The position numbers and the translations under genes are program-made. Of a stretch of 64,000 nucleotides of DNA, positions 1 through 8,138 are shown one piece after another. Under the pieces are notes generated by a model. That model was not told where the DNA came from and made no database searches. It worked only from the letters and a program-made list of their open reading frames with translations. Each line of letters starts with the position of its first letter. Positions within the stretch are counted from its first letter, which is position 1. This stretch comes from Betaproteobacteria bacterium HGW-Betaproteobacteria-4 (GTDB lineage: Bacteria; Pseudomonadota; Gammaproteobacteria; Burkholderiales; Rhodocyclaceae): positions 62,001 through 126,000 of the forward strand of contig PHCH01000002.1 in assembly GCA_002840785.1 (NCBI GenBank), read 5' to 3'.

Positions 1-160
1 CCCTGGGTAGGTGCAGCAACGCTGGGTCGCGTGCTGCACTGAATCTTCTGACCACTGCTTGGCCGGGCGACGGAATCCACCCCGCCAAGCATAACCACCG
101 ATTCCAACTACATCCCTTGCGCGCTATTCGGGCAGTGCGCGCCTTCTCCTGGAGAAAGCC

Positions 161-1330
161 ATGTCTTATCTCGCCGCCGATTCGGCTCTCCCTCACCGAC
201 CACATTCTGCAGGCCGGGCGACCCATAAAGCTCAGAACCCACGCGACTGGTCGGGCCTGAATGCGCCGGATATTCTGGCTCGCTACCGGCCGGGCCACGC
301 TGCCCCGATGAACGTGCTGGAGGTGCTGCTCAAGCTGTTCAACGAGCGGCATACCGCCCGGATGAAGACCGTGTCGCACAAGACCCGCCAGGAGCGTGCC
401 GACTTCCTGCGGCGGTTTTTCCGCGACCTGCAGAGACGGGCGGGCTTCAAGACCTTGCCTGATCCGCGCAATCTCGGCCAGAAACATATTCAGGCCATGG
501 TGCAGATATGGCGAGAGGACAAACTGAAGCCGGCCACCATTCAGACCTATCTCAGTTTCTTGCGTGGTCTGGCCAAGTGGCTGGGCAAGAACGGCTTCGT
601 GCGTAGCCCGGCGCACTACGGACTGGAAATCGATGAGTACCAGCGCCACGAGGCGGCCGAGCGAGACAAGAGCTGGTCGGCGCAAGGCGTGGATGTCGAG
701 GCGTTGATCGACAAGGTCTGCGTATACGACCCATATGTCGGTGCGTCACTACGACTGATCCGGGCGTTCGGTCTGCGGCGCAAGGAATCGGTAATGCTAC
801 GACCGAATGAGTGCATTGTGCCCTTCGAGTCTACAGGTCTGGCGGAGAGTGAGAAGCTAGCAGATCGGTATGTCTGGATCAGGCAGGGGGCCAAAAATGG
901 CCGCCAGCGATTTGTGCCGCTGAGCACGCCGCAACGGGTGGCCGCCATCGAGTACGCGCAATCGGTAGTGTGGGGAACGGAAGCGCACATGGGCGACCCG
1001 GCCAACGACCTCAAGAGGAATCTGCGTCGCTTCGACTATGTGCTGGATAAATTTGGCATCACAGCGCGCGAGTTGGGTATTACCGCGCATGGTCTTCGAC
1101 ACGAAGCGCTGATCGACGAGTTTGTTGCGTGTTCAGGACAGCAGCCGCCCGTACGTGGTGGTGGCATCCTTGCGCCAGAGGTCGAAGCTGCGGCTCGCCG
1201 AGCCGTTGCCAGGCTAGCCGGTCATGAGCGCCAGCGCGCATCGAATGCCTATTGTGGAAAGCTCGCCCGACGCGCCAGATCATGTCCACCAACAGGTGAC
1301 CCTGACATTGATACCTCGGACGAAACCTGA
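161..1330 (+). CDS. Tyrosine recombinase / phage-type integrase
   Basis: This 389-residue protein is a site-specific tyrosine recombinase. The N-terminal half (about residues 55-150) looks like a SAM-like core-binding domain. The C-terminal half carries the expected catalytic signatures: an arginine in FGLRRKES (about 205-212), an HxxR in HGLRHEAL (about 310) and a GHERQRASNAYCG stretch that would supply the late His and the nucleophilic Tyr (about 358). I therefore read it as intact. ATG 161 follows a GGAGAAA ribosome-binding site. A 72-bp repeat begins 21 bp after the stop. The 160 bases upstream show no recognisable gene. Integrases of this type occur with genomic islands; which DNA it moves is not shown here. 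Confidence 0.85.
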   Translation: MSYLAADSALPHRPHSAGRATHKAQNPRDWSGLNAPDILARYRPGHAAPMNVLEVLLKLFNERHTARMKTVSHKTRQERADFLRRFFRDLQRRAGFKTLPDPRNLGQKHIQAMVQIWREDKLKPATIQTYLSFLRGLAKWLGKNGFVRSPAHYGLEIDEYQRHEAAERDKSWSAQGVDVEALIDKVCVYDPYVGASLRLIRAFGLRRKESVMLRPNECIVPFESTGLAESEKLADRYVWIRQGAKNGRQRFVPLSTPQRVAAIEYAQSVVWGTEAHMGDPANDLKRNLRRFDYVLDKFGITARELGITAHGLRHEALIDEFVACSGQQPPVRGGGILAPEVEAAARRAVARLAGHERQRASNAYCGKLARRARSCPPTGDPDIDTSDET

Positions 1331-1697
1331 TTGCAGAACACCAAATATAGACTTCATGATCTGTAATGAAGTACCAAAGCCCCGATCCAGCGGGGCTTTT
1401 CATTTGTATATTCACCCCACGTCGTCTCGTCGTCTATATCTATCCAATGAAGTACCGCCATTCCTGACGGTATCGGCGACGGAACACTCTGACACAGCAA
1501 TTCGCACGGCAAAATCGAAAACAAGCGGCTCAAACTAGCCAGCAAAAAAGGGGATATGTCTCCTGATTCAGCCCGCCGGGTCAATGCTTTAGCGCATGAA
1601 ACACCGGTTCGACAGCGATCGGAAGACCCTGCATTCCCGCCCCTGTATCCGATCGCCAATGTCCGGATCAGGATTTATTCCACAGCCAAGCACAAAC
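1331..1697. other. Intergenic stretch after the integrase
   Basis: No convincing gene is present. It contains repeat copy A (1352-1423) with a terminator-like hairpin and a second short ATGAAGTACC match near 1447. The open frames crossing it lack ribosome-binding sites and run over the hairpin. The rest shows nothing I can name. Confidence 0.6.
1352..1423 (+). repeat. 72-bp direct repeat, copy A
   Basis: This copy matches positions 43959-44030 at 58 of 72 bases without gaps, in the same orientation. It has an outer inverted repeat (CTTCAT...ATGAAG), then a hairpin AAGCCCC...GGGGCTT followed by Ts, then a conserved TTTGTATATTCACCCCAC tail. In copy B the stem pair G-C is replaced by A-T on both arms (AAACCCC...GGGGTTT), so the hairpin is maintained by compensatory change. 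It may be an integrase attachment or target site, or a mobile terminator-like element. The adjacency to the integrase is seen; the function is inferred. Confidence 0.75.
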
Positions 1698-1826
1698 TCA
1701 GCGAGGAATTAGCGGATGAGGCGCCGCCTTCTCCTGTTTCTTGACTTGCTTGGCCAACTTCTTTTCCTTGAGGGTCAAGACAGCCGGCTTCTTGCCTTCC
1801 TTCGTTCCGTGTTTTTCCTTGCCCAT
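1698..1826 (-). CDS. Small basic Lys-rich protein (42 aa)
   Basis: This short gene encodes a 42-residue protein, very rich in lysine (start MGKEKHGTKEGKKPAVLTL, end PHPLIPR). The start ATG at 1826 has an ideal AAAGGAGAG ribosome-binding site. An operator copy (1888-1903) lies 62 bp upstream, with a -10-like TAGTTT at 1861-1866 in the correct orientation. The composition suggests a nucleic-acid-binding or intrinsically disordered stress peptide; I do not recognise a family. It is divergent from the Crp/Fnr-PAS gene. Confidence 0.6.
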   Translation of the reverse strand: MGKEKHGTKEGKKPAVLTLKEKKLAKQVKKQEKAAPHPLIPR

Positions 1827-1887
1827 GGTCGCTCTCCTTTTAGTCAATGGGGAATTATTGAAACTAGCCAGAAATCAATTGTCTGTA

Positions 1888-1903
1888 TGTTGGCGAGCGC
1901 ACA
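1888..1903. promoter_or_regulatory. Operator copy 1 (TGTTGGCGAGCGCACA)
   Basis: This is the 16-bp palindrome shared by the regulon. It lies between the divergent 42-aa gene and the Crp/Fnr-PAS regulator. On the plus side a TATCAT hexamer (1925-1930) follows after exactly 21 bp and would give the regulator a leader of about 145 nt. On the minus side TAGTTT (1861-1866) follows after 21 bp. The geometry fits class II activation by a Crp/Fnr protein and suggests autoregulation. Confidence 0.7.
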
Positions 1904-2082
1904 TATCGTTTCAGCTTTGTTCTGTATCATGCAAATTGGTTGGGGATAACATAAATGACTAATGCCAAAGGCAGCCGGTCCTGAATTAGAGAAAGCACAA
2001 AAACCCTGACACCGATCGACACCAGCAGGATGTGTCATCAAATTTCCGAGAAATACCGAGCGGATAAAATAATGGAGGCGCG

Positions 2083-3402
2083 ATGCCGTCCGAATTGATA
2101 TTCAGCCCGAAACAGAACCGCATTCTTGGCTCACTGGCCACCAATGACTACTCTCGCCTGCAGGATGACCTTGAACTCGTCCATCTGGAACTCGGCCAGG
2201 TTCTCTATGAGTCAGGCGATACGCTTGGCTACATCTACTTCCCGATCACCTGCATCGTTTCCCTGATCTTCACCACCCAAAAAGGCGGCACGGCAGAACT
2301 GGCCATTACCGGCAACGATGGACTCGTCGGCATTCCGCTGGTTCTGGGCGGCGATACAACCACACACCGGGTGGTTGTACAGAGCACCGGCACCGCCTAC
2401 CGACTCAAGGTCGAAGTCGTCCGCTGGGAACTCGATCAGGGCGGCGAATTGCAGCACCTTGCCCTGCGTTACACCCAGGCCCTCATGACCCAGATGGCCC
2501 AGAGCATCGTCTGCAACCGATTCCACGCCGTCGAACAGCAGTTGTGCCGCTGGCTGCTGGTCAGCCTCGACCTGCTGCCCGGCAACCAGCTCAACATGAC
2601 CCAGGAACTCATTGCCAACATGCTCGGCGTGCGCCGTGAGGCAATCACCGAAGCCGCCGGAAAGCTCCAGGCCGCAGGCATGATCGAGTACAGCCGTGGC
2701 CATATCACCGTGCTTGACCGCCCCGGCCTGGAAGCCCGGTCATGCGAATGCTACGCCGCGGTCAAAAGCGAATATGACCGGATATTCCGCTTGCAATCCG
2801 ATGCCCGGGGCCCCGGCCGCCCTCGCCCAAATCCGGCCAGCGTCCGCCATCGTGCCGAGGCCCGCTTGCTGCAATCGCCGCATCCGGAACCGAAAACCGC
2901 CTGGGACAACGCCCAGCTGGTGCACGAACTGCAGGTGCATCAGATCGAACTTGAAATGAGCAACGAAGAGCTCCGCCACGCCTATGAAGAAGCGGACGAC
3001 TTGCGCGAACGTTATGCCGACATCTACGACTTCGCCCCAGTCGGCTATCTAACCCTGGATCCGCTCGGTGTCATCATCGACATGAATCTGGCCGGCGCCA
3101 TGCTGCTCGGCACCAAGGGTTCCCAGAAAGGCCGGCATCGCTTCGCAGCTTTCCTTGAGCCCAATCATGCCGAGGCATTCAATCACTTTGTCGACGACGT
3201 TCTCCACTCGAGAAAGAAGCTGCGCAGCGAATCCGTGCTGGCCGCCAATGCCCATCGTCCGGCAACCAACATCCGGATCGAGGCGGTTCCCGATGCCGAC
3301 GGTCGTGAATGCCGGATGGTCGTCATCGATACCTCAGGCAACGCCACACGGTCCAAGCACCAATCGCGTCGCGACACTGACAACACAAATACAAAGGAGT
3401 GA
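2083..3402 (+). CDS. Crp/Fnr-family regulator fused to a PAS domain
   Basis: The 439-residue protein has a cyclic-nucleotide-binding-like beta-barrel (about 25-150), a Crp-type winged helix-turn-helix (about 155-225, recognition region NMLGVRREAITEAAGKLQ) and an unusual C-terminal extension with a PAS domain (about 280-430). The extension opens with [12 protein letters not shown], the same module found at the start of the hybrid kinase at 6354. It lacks an Fnr-type cysteine cluster that I can see. ATG 2083 follows ATGGAGGCGCG. It heads a same-strand run with DUF1840, CheB-CheR-PAS and the kinase. Operator copy 1 lies upstream, so autoregulation and control of the palindrome regulon are inferred. 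Confidence 0.85.
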   Translation: MPSELIFSPKQNRILGSLATNDYSRLQDDLELVHLELGQVLYESGDTLGYIYFPITCIVSLIFTTQKGGTAELAITGNDGLVGIPLVLGGDTTTHRVVVQSTGTAYRLKVEVVRWELDQGGELQHLALRYTQALMTQMAQSIVCNRFHAVEQQLCRWLLVSLDLLPGNQLNMTQELIANMLGVRREAITEAAGKLQAAGMIEYSRGHITVLDRPGLEARSCECYAAVKSEYDRIFRLQSDARGPGRPRPNPASVRHRAEARLLQSPHPEPKTAWDNAQLVHELQVHQIELEMSNEELRHAYEEADDLRERYADIYDFAPVGYLTLDPLGVIIDMNLAGAMLLGTKGSQKGRHRFAAFLEPNHAEAFNHFVDDVLHSRKKLRSESVLAANAHRPATNIRIEAVPDADGRECRMVVIDTSGNATRSKHQSRRDTDNTNTKE

Positions 3403-3407
3403 TCGCC

Positions 3408-3728
3408 ATGCTTTTTACCTTCAAATCCGCCACCAATGCCGACCTGATCATGCACGAAAAGAGCGCCAAGGAAATTCTTGCCCTGTTCGGTAAAAGCCCG
3501 GACGAGGCACGCGGAATCATCACCGTCGAGCAGTTGCCGGAAGCCATAGCGACGCTGAAAAAAGCCATCGTGGCCGACAAAGCCAGGCCGCAGGAAACGG
3601 CTGCCAGCCCAAGCAAAAACGAAACTGACGACGAGCCACCGGTCAGCCTCGCCCAGCGCGCCACGCCCTTCGTCGACATGCTCGAACGCGCCGCAAAAGC
3701 CGGCGAGCCGGTCGTCTGGGGGGTATGA
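3408..3728 (+). CDS. DUF1840 family protein
   Basis: This is a small soluble protein of 106 residues, starting MLFTFKSATNADLIMHEKSA and ending with a conserved-looking PFVDMLERAAKAGEPVVWGV. The overall pattern (a FKS-A-ADLIM start, a Glu/Lys-rich middle, an ERA..G..V.WG end) matches what I know of DUF1840; its function is unknown. ATG 3408 is preferred over an upstream GTG (3399) because the AAGGAG at 3394-3399 is correctly spaced only for the ATG. It sits 5 bp after the regulator and 7 bp before the CheB-CheR fusion, so it is likely co-transcribed. Confidence 0.75.
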   Translation: MLFTFKSATNADLIMHEKSAKEILALFGKSPDEARGIITVEQLPEAIATLKKAIVADKARPQETAASPSKNETDDEPPVSLAQRATPFVDMLERAAKAGEPVVWGV

Positions 3729-3735
3729 TCCGGCA

Positions 3736-6357
3736 ATGCCGTCCACCGGGAAGCGCGAGCGCACCCAGCCCCCCTCCACAGCGACTGATGACCAGCACTT
3801 TCCGATCATCGGCATAGGTGCGTCAGCCGGCGGACTGGAAGCCCTCGAGCAATTTCTCGGCGGCGTGCCGCCCATGAGCGGCATGGCTTTCGTCGTCGTC
3901 CAGCACCTCGACCCCAACCGCTACGGCATGCTGCCCGAACTGCTGCAACGCGCCACCACGATGGTCGTCAAGCAGGCGGGCAACCGGATGAAGATCAAGC
4001 CCGACTGCGTATATGTCATCCCGCCCAACAAGGATCTGTCGATCCTCCACGACACGCTCTACCTGCTCGCCCCGGTAGCCGCCCGAGGATTGCGTTTGCC
4101 GATCAACTCATTTTTGTCCAGCCTGGCCGACGACCGGCGCGAACGGGCCATCGGCATCATTCTTTCCGGCATGGGCTCGGATGGAACGCTCGGCCTGCTG
4201 GCGATCAGCGAGCATGGCGGCCTGTCGCTCGTACAGGACCCGGCCACAGCCAAGTTTGATGCCATGCCGCGCAGCGCGATTGATGCCCGCCTGGCGGATA
4301 TCGTCGCCCCGCCAGGCGATCTGGCGCGGCTGATTATCGACCGTCTGCAACACCCGCCTCGCCTTCTGCCCCCGGGGCCATTTCTCGAGCCGGACAGTGA
4401 CGCCAAGAGCTCGGCCTTCGAGAAAATCTGCATCCTGCTGCGCGCCCAGACCAGTCACGATTTCTCGCTATACAAGAAAAGCACGATCTATCGGCGGGTC
4501 GAGCGCCGGATGGGCATTCATCGGCTGGGCGGAATTGCCGATTACGTCGCCTTTCTCCAGAGCAACCCACAGGAAGTCGACCTGCTCTTCAAGGAATTGC
4601 TGATCGGTGTCACGAGTTTCTTCCGCGACCCTGCCGCCTGGGCCTATCTGCAGGAAGAAGTCCTGCCCGGAATGATTCGCACCAAAACACACGACAATCT
4701 GCTGCGCGCCTGGGTGGCCGGCTGCTCGAGCGGCGAAGAGGCCTACACACTGGCCATGATCTTCTGCGAAGCAATGGACCATGCCAAACCCGCCAACCGG
4801 CTCGACCTGCAGATTTTTGCCACCGACCTCGATCCGGATGCCATCGCCAAGGCACGACAAGGAACCTATCCATCCAGCATTGCCAGTGACGTTTCTCCGG
4901 AACGTCTGGAGCGGTTTTTCGTTGAAGAGAATGGCCGTTTCCGGATCTGCCAGGAAATACGCCAGATGGTGGTGTTCGCGCCGCACAATGTCACGATGGA
5001 CCCGCCTTTTACCCGGCTGGATATCCTGACCTGCCGGAACGTGCTGATTTATCTCGGCGCCGACCTGCAAAAACGTTTGTTGCCGCTTTTTCACTACAGC
5101 CTGAAACCCGGCGGCACGCTTTTTCTCGGCTCGGCCGAAAGCATCGGCAGTTTTACCGAACTCTTTTCCCCGCTTGAGCCCAAGGCGCGAATCTATCGCC
5201 GGGAAGAAGCGAAGCGAAGAGCAATCGATATCGACTTCCCGACCCGCCATTTCGACGACTCCCCCAACCCCATTCTGATGCCGTCACCGACCATGCAACC
5301 TGCCAACCTGCAAACCCTGGCCGACCAATTGCTGCTGCAGAAATTCTCGCCGGCCGCCGTGTTGACCAATGCTGAAGGGGACGTCCTTTTCATCAACGGG
5401 CGGACCGGAAAATATCTTGAGCCGGCTGCGGGCAAGGCCAACTGGAACATTCATGCCATGGCCCGCGACGGCTTGCGCCAGGAACTGATCCTTGCCCTGC
5501 CCAAAGCGCTGCGCAGTGCTGAGGCGGTGGTCATAAAAGATCTGACGATCGAGGATGACGGTGAAACTCAGCGCCTTGACCTGACCGTTTACCCCATCGA
5601 AGAACCCGCCGCTCTGCACGGCATGGTGATGATCGTTTTCGCCGATGCCGTCGCGGCAAAGCCGGAGTACAAGCGGCGATCAAGAAAGCAGCTTGCCGAC
5701 GTCCGGGTTGCCGAACTCGAGCACGCCCTGCTCAAGGCAAGGGAAGAAGTTCAGACCATTCGCGAGGAAATGCAGACCTCACATGAAGAACTCAAATCGG
5801 CCAACGAAGAACTGCAATCGACCAATGAAGAGCTGCAGTCGACCAACGAAGAGCTGACCACCTCCAAAGAGGAAATGCAGTCGCTTAACGAAGAGTTGCA
5901 GACGGTCAACGCCGAACTCCAGTCCAAAGTCGATGAATGGTCGGCTGCCAGCAGTGACATGAAGAACCTGCTCAACAGCACCGACATCGCCACGATTTTT
6001 CTCGACAACACGCTGCATTTGCGCCGCTTTACCAGCCAGGCGACCAAGATATTCAAGTTCATTCCAAGCGATATCGGACGACCGCTGGCCGATATCGTCC
6101 ATAAGCTCGACTACCTCGAGTTGCAGCACGATGCCCAGAATGTGCTGCAAACGCTGGCCTTTTCCGAAAAGCAGATCACCAGCAAGGATGGCTCCTGGTA
6201 CATCGTCCGGATCATGCCCTACCGGACGCTGGAAAACGTGATCGATGGCGTGGTCATTACGCTCATCGACATCAGCGAAGCAAAACGTCTCGAAGCCGAG
6301 CTTCGGGCAGCCAGGTCAGCCGGTGATGCCCCGCCTGCCAGCGAGGATCGTTCATGA
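3736..6357 (+). CDS. CheB-CheR-PAS fusion protein
   Basis: This 873-residue protein joins a CheB-type methylesterase domain (about 22-210; Ser in GIGASAGG, His in VVQHLDPN, Asp in GMGSDG) to a CheR-type methyltransferase (about 225-485, with [14 protein letters not shown] as the SAM-binding region). A long coiled coil of repeated NEELQS units (about 650-740) and a PAS domain (about 740-850) follow. No receiver domain precedes CheB. No chemoreceptor, CheA or CheW gene is in the window, so a signalling role outside classical chemotaxis is likely. Such fusions are usually paired with hybrid kinases, as here: the stop overlaps the next start (ATGA). Confidence 0.9.
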   Translation: MPSTGKRERTQPPSTATDDQHFPIIGIGASAGGLEALEQFLGGVPPMSGMAFVVVQHLDPNRYGMLPELLQRATTMVVKQAGNRMKIKPDCVYVIPPNKDLSILHDTLYLLAPVAARGLRLPINSFLSSLADDRRERAIGIILSGMGSDGTLGLLAISEHGGLSLVQDPATAKFDAMPRSAIDARLADIVAPPGDLARLIIDRLQHPPRLLPPGPFLEPDSDAKSSAFEKICILLRAQTSHDFSLYKKSTIYRRVERRMGIHRLGGIADYVAFLQSNPQEVDLLFKELLIGVTSFFRDPAAWAYLQEEVLPGMIRTKTHDNLLRAWVAGCSSGEEAYTLAMIFCEAMDHAKPANRLDLQIFATDLDPDAIAKARQGTYPSSIASDVSPERLERFFVEENGRFRICQEIRQMVVFAPHNVTMDPPFTRLDILTCRNVLIYLGADLQKRLLPLFHYSLKPGGTLFLGSAESIGSFTELFSPLEPKARIYRREEAKRRAIDIDFPTRHFDDSPNPILMPSPTMQPANLQTLADQLLLQKFSPAAVLTNAEGDVLFINGRTGKYLEPAAGKANWNIHAMARDGLRQELILALPKALRSAEAVVIKDLTIEDDGETQRLDLTVYPIEEPAALHGMVMIVFADAVAAKPEYKRRSRKQLADVRVAELEHALLKAREEVQTIREEMQTSHEELKSANEELQSTNEELQSTNEELTTSKEEMQSLNEELQTVNAELQSKVDEWSAASSDMKNLLNSTDIATIFLDNTLHLRRFTSQATKIFKFIPSDIGRPLADIVHKLDYLELQHDAQNVLQTLAFSEKQITSKDGSWYIVRIMPYRTLENVIDGVVITLIDISEAKRLEAELRAARSAGDAPPASEDRS

Positions 6358-8138
6358 CGCAGCTGCTAGCGATTACCCCGACCGAATTGCGGCGCCGGGC
6401 CGAAGACCGGCTTGGCGCCATACCGGGCGGCAAGCCCGCCGCCATGCTGCATGGCGACCATATGCGGCTGGTACATGAACTTCAGGTCCATCAGATCGAA
6501 CTTGAAATGCAAAACCAGGTGTTGCGCGAAGCTCAGTCGGAAATTTCCCGAAACCTCGCACAACTGACCGACCTGTACGATCTTGCTCCCATTGCCTATT
6601 TCACCCTGGATCGCACCGGCTGCATTACCAAATCGAATGCCATGGCCAGAAAGCTGCTGGGTAGCCCGGTGCTGCCCCTGGATCGCTGCCATCTTTCACG
6701 ATTTGTGGCGCAAGAAGCACTGCACAGCTACAAGGAATTCTTCGAGCGGGTTTTTTCGCAGGGCCAGCTGGAATCCTGCAATCTCAAACTGGCCGGCCCG
6801 GCAGAGTACCCTCCCGTCCATGTTTTCATGGAGGGCATTGCCGACGAGAGTCGTCTGGAATGCCGCCTGGTCGTCACCGATCTGAGCCGACAACATGCGT
6901 CGGATGAAGCCCTGGCTGCGCTGGCCAGACAGACGGAAGAACTGGCTGCCGCCAAGACTGCTGCCGAAACGGCCAATCGAGCCAAAGCAACTTTTCTTGC
7001 CAACATGAGCCATGAAATCAGGACACCGTTGAGCGCCATTCTCGGCATGGCGCATCTGATGCGGCGCTCCGGTCTGAAATCAGATCAGGAAGCACAGCTC
7101 GGCAAGATCAACATCGCGGCCAGGCATCTGCTCGGGATCATCAACGATATCCTCGATCTGTCGAAAATTGATGCCGAACAGCTCACGCTGGAGCAGACAC
7201 CATTCATGCTCGATACGTTGCTGGCCGAAGTCAGCAGCCTGGTTATCGACAAGATGAAGGACAAGAATCTCGACTTCCGGCTGGACATGGCCCCGGCACT
7301 GCGCGAAAGCCAATTGATCGGCGACCCCTTGCACCTCAAACAGATCCTGCTCAACCTGTTGAGCAATGCCGTCAAATTTACCGAGCACGGACAGATCGAA
7401 CTAAGGGCCAACGTGGATGCCGGGAACGACCAGGAAATGCGGGTCAGCTTCGCCGTCGAGGACACGGGTTGCGGCATTCCAGCCGATGCCCTGACTCGGG
7501 TCTTCACCCCGTTCGAGCAGGTCGATGCCTCGACAACCCGGCAATACGGTGGCACCGGGCTTGGTTTGAGTATCTCAAGACGCCTGGTACAACTGATGAA
7601 CGGCGAACTCGGGGTAAGCAGCACGCTGGGCAGCGGCAGCACCTTTTCTTTCGCCATCCGCCTGCCAAGGCATATCGACAATCCAGTCACGGCTCATGCT
7701 GAAACAAAGCCGTCGCATCCCGACGCTCAAAACATCCTGAAAACAAAGCATCGCGACAAGCGCATCCTGCTCGTCGAAGACGACATCATCATTCAGGAAG
7801 TGGCGCTGGCTCTGCTACAGGAAGAGGTCGGCCTGCACGTTGATGTAGCCGACAACGGCGCCCAGGCTGTCGATATTGCCGCCACGAACGATTACGACCT
7901 CATCCTGATGGACATGCAGATGCCGGTCATGGACGGCCTGACGGCAACCCGCGCCATCCGCCAACAAACAAAGCACCTGACGACACCGATTCTGGCCATG
8001 ACGGCCAATGCTTTTGACGACGACAATCAACGCTGCCGGGAAGCCGGCATGGACGATTTCATCGCCAAGCCGGTGGAACCCGAAAAGCTCTATGCCATGC
8101 TCGCCAAGTGGCTGGAAACCACGCCGCCGATTAATTAG
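6354..8138 (+). CDS. PAS-containing hybrid histidine kinase with C-terminal receiver
   Basis: The 594-residue protein has no membrane segment. It starts with the [12 protein letters not shown] module (about 40-52) and a PAS domain (about 60-180) homologous to the one in the Crp/Fnr-PAS regulator. Then come a HisKA domain with the phospho-acceptor in MSHEIRTPL (about 220), an HATPase_c domain with [10 protein letters not shown] (about 398), and a receiver domain (about 470-585) with the acceptor Asp in [13 protein letters not shown] (about 520). It overlaps the CheB-CheR gene by 4 bp. The output partner is not obvious; the shared PAS module suggests it senses the same cue as the regulator. Its 3' end overlaps the convergent glucan synthase gene by 8 bp. 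Confidence 0.9.
   Translation: MTQLLAITPTELRRRAEDRLGAIPGGKPAAMLHGDHMRLVHELQVHQIELEMQNQVLREAQSEISRNLAQLTDLYDLAPIAYFTLDRTGCITKSNAMARKLLGSPVLPLDRCHLSRFVAQEALHSYKEFFERVFSQGQLESCNLKLAGPAEYPPVHVFMEGIADESRLECRLVVTDLSRQHASDEALAALARQTEELAAAKTAAETANRAKATFLANMSHEIRTPLSAILGMAHLMRRSGLKSDQEAQLGKINIAARHLLGIINDILDLSKIDAEQLTLEQTPFMLDTLLAEVSSLVIDKMKDKNLDFRLDMAPALRESQLIGDPLHLKQILLNLLSNAVKFTEHGQIELRANVDAGNDQEMRVSFAVEDTGCGIPADALTRVFTPFEQVDASTTRQYGGTGLGLSISRRLVQLMNGELGVSSTLGSGSTFSFAIRLPRHIDNPVTAHAETKPSHPDAQNILKTKHRDKRILLVEDDIIIQEVALALLQEEVGLHVDVADNGAQAVDIAATNDYDLILMDMQMPVMDGLTATRAIRQQTKHLTTPILAMTANAFDDDNQRCREAGMDDFIAKPVEPEKLYAMLAKWLETTPPIN

Noticed and set aside
5776-5900. Short tandem repeats of about 24-27 bp encoding NEELQS units
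   Set aside because: They are the coiled-coil linker of the CheB-CheR-PAS fusion, a normal feature of this family, not a CRISPR array or separate repeat.
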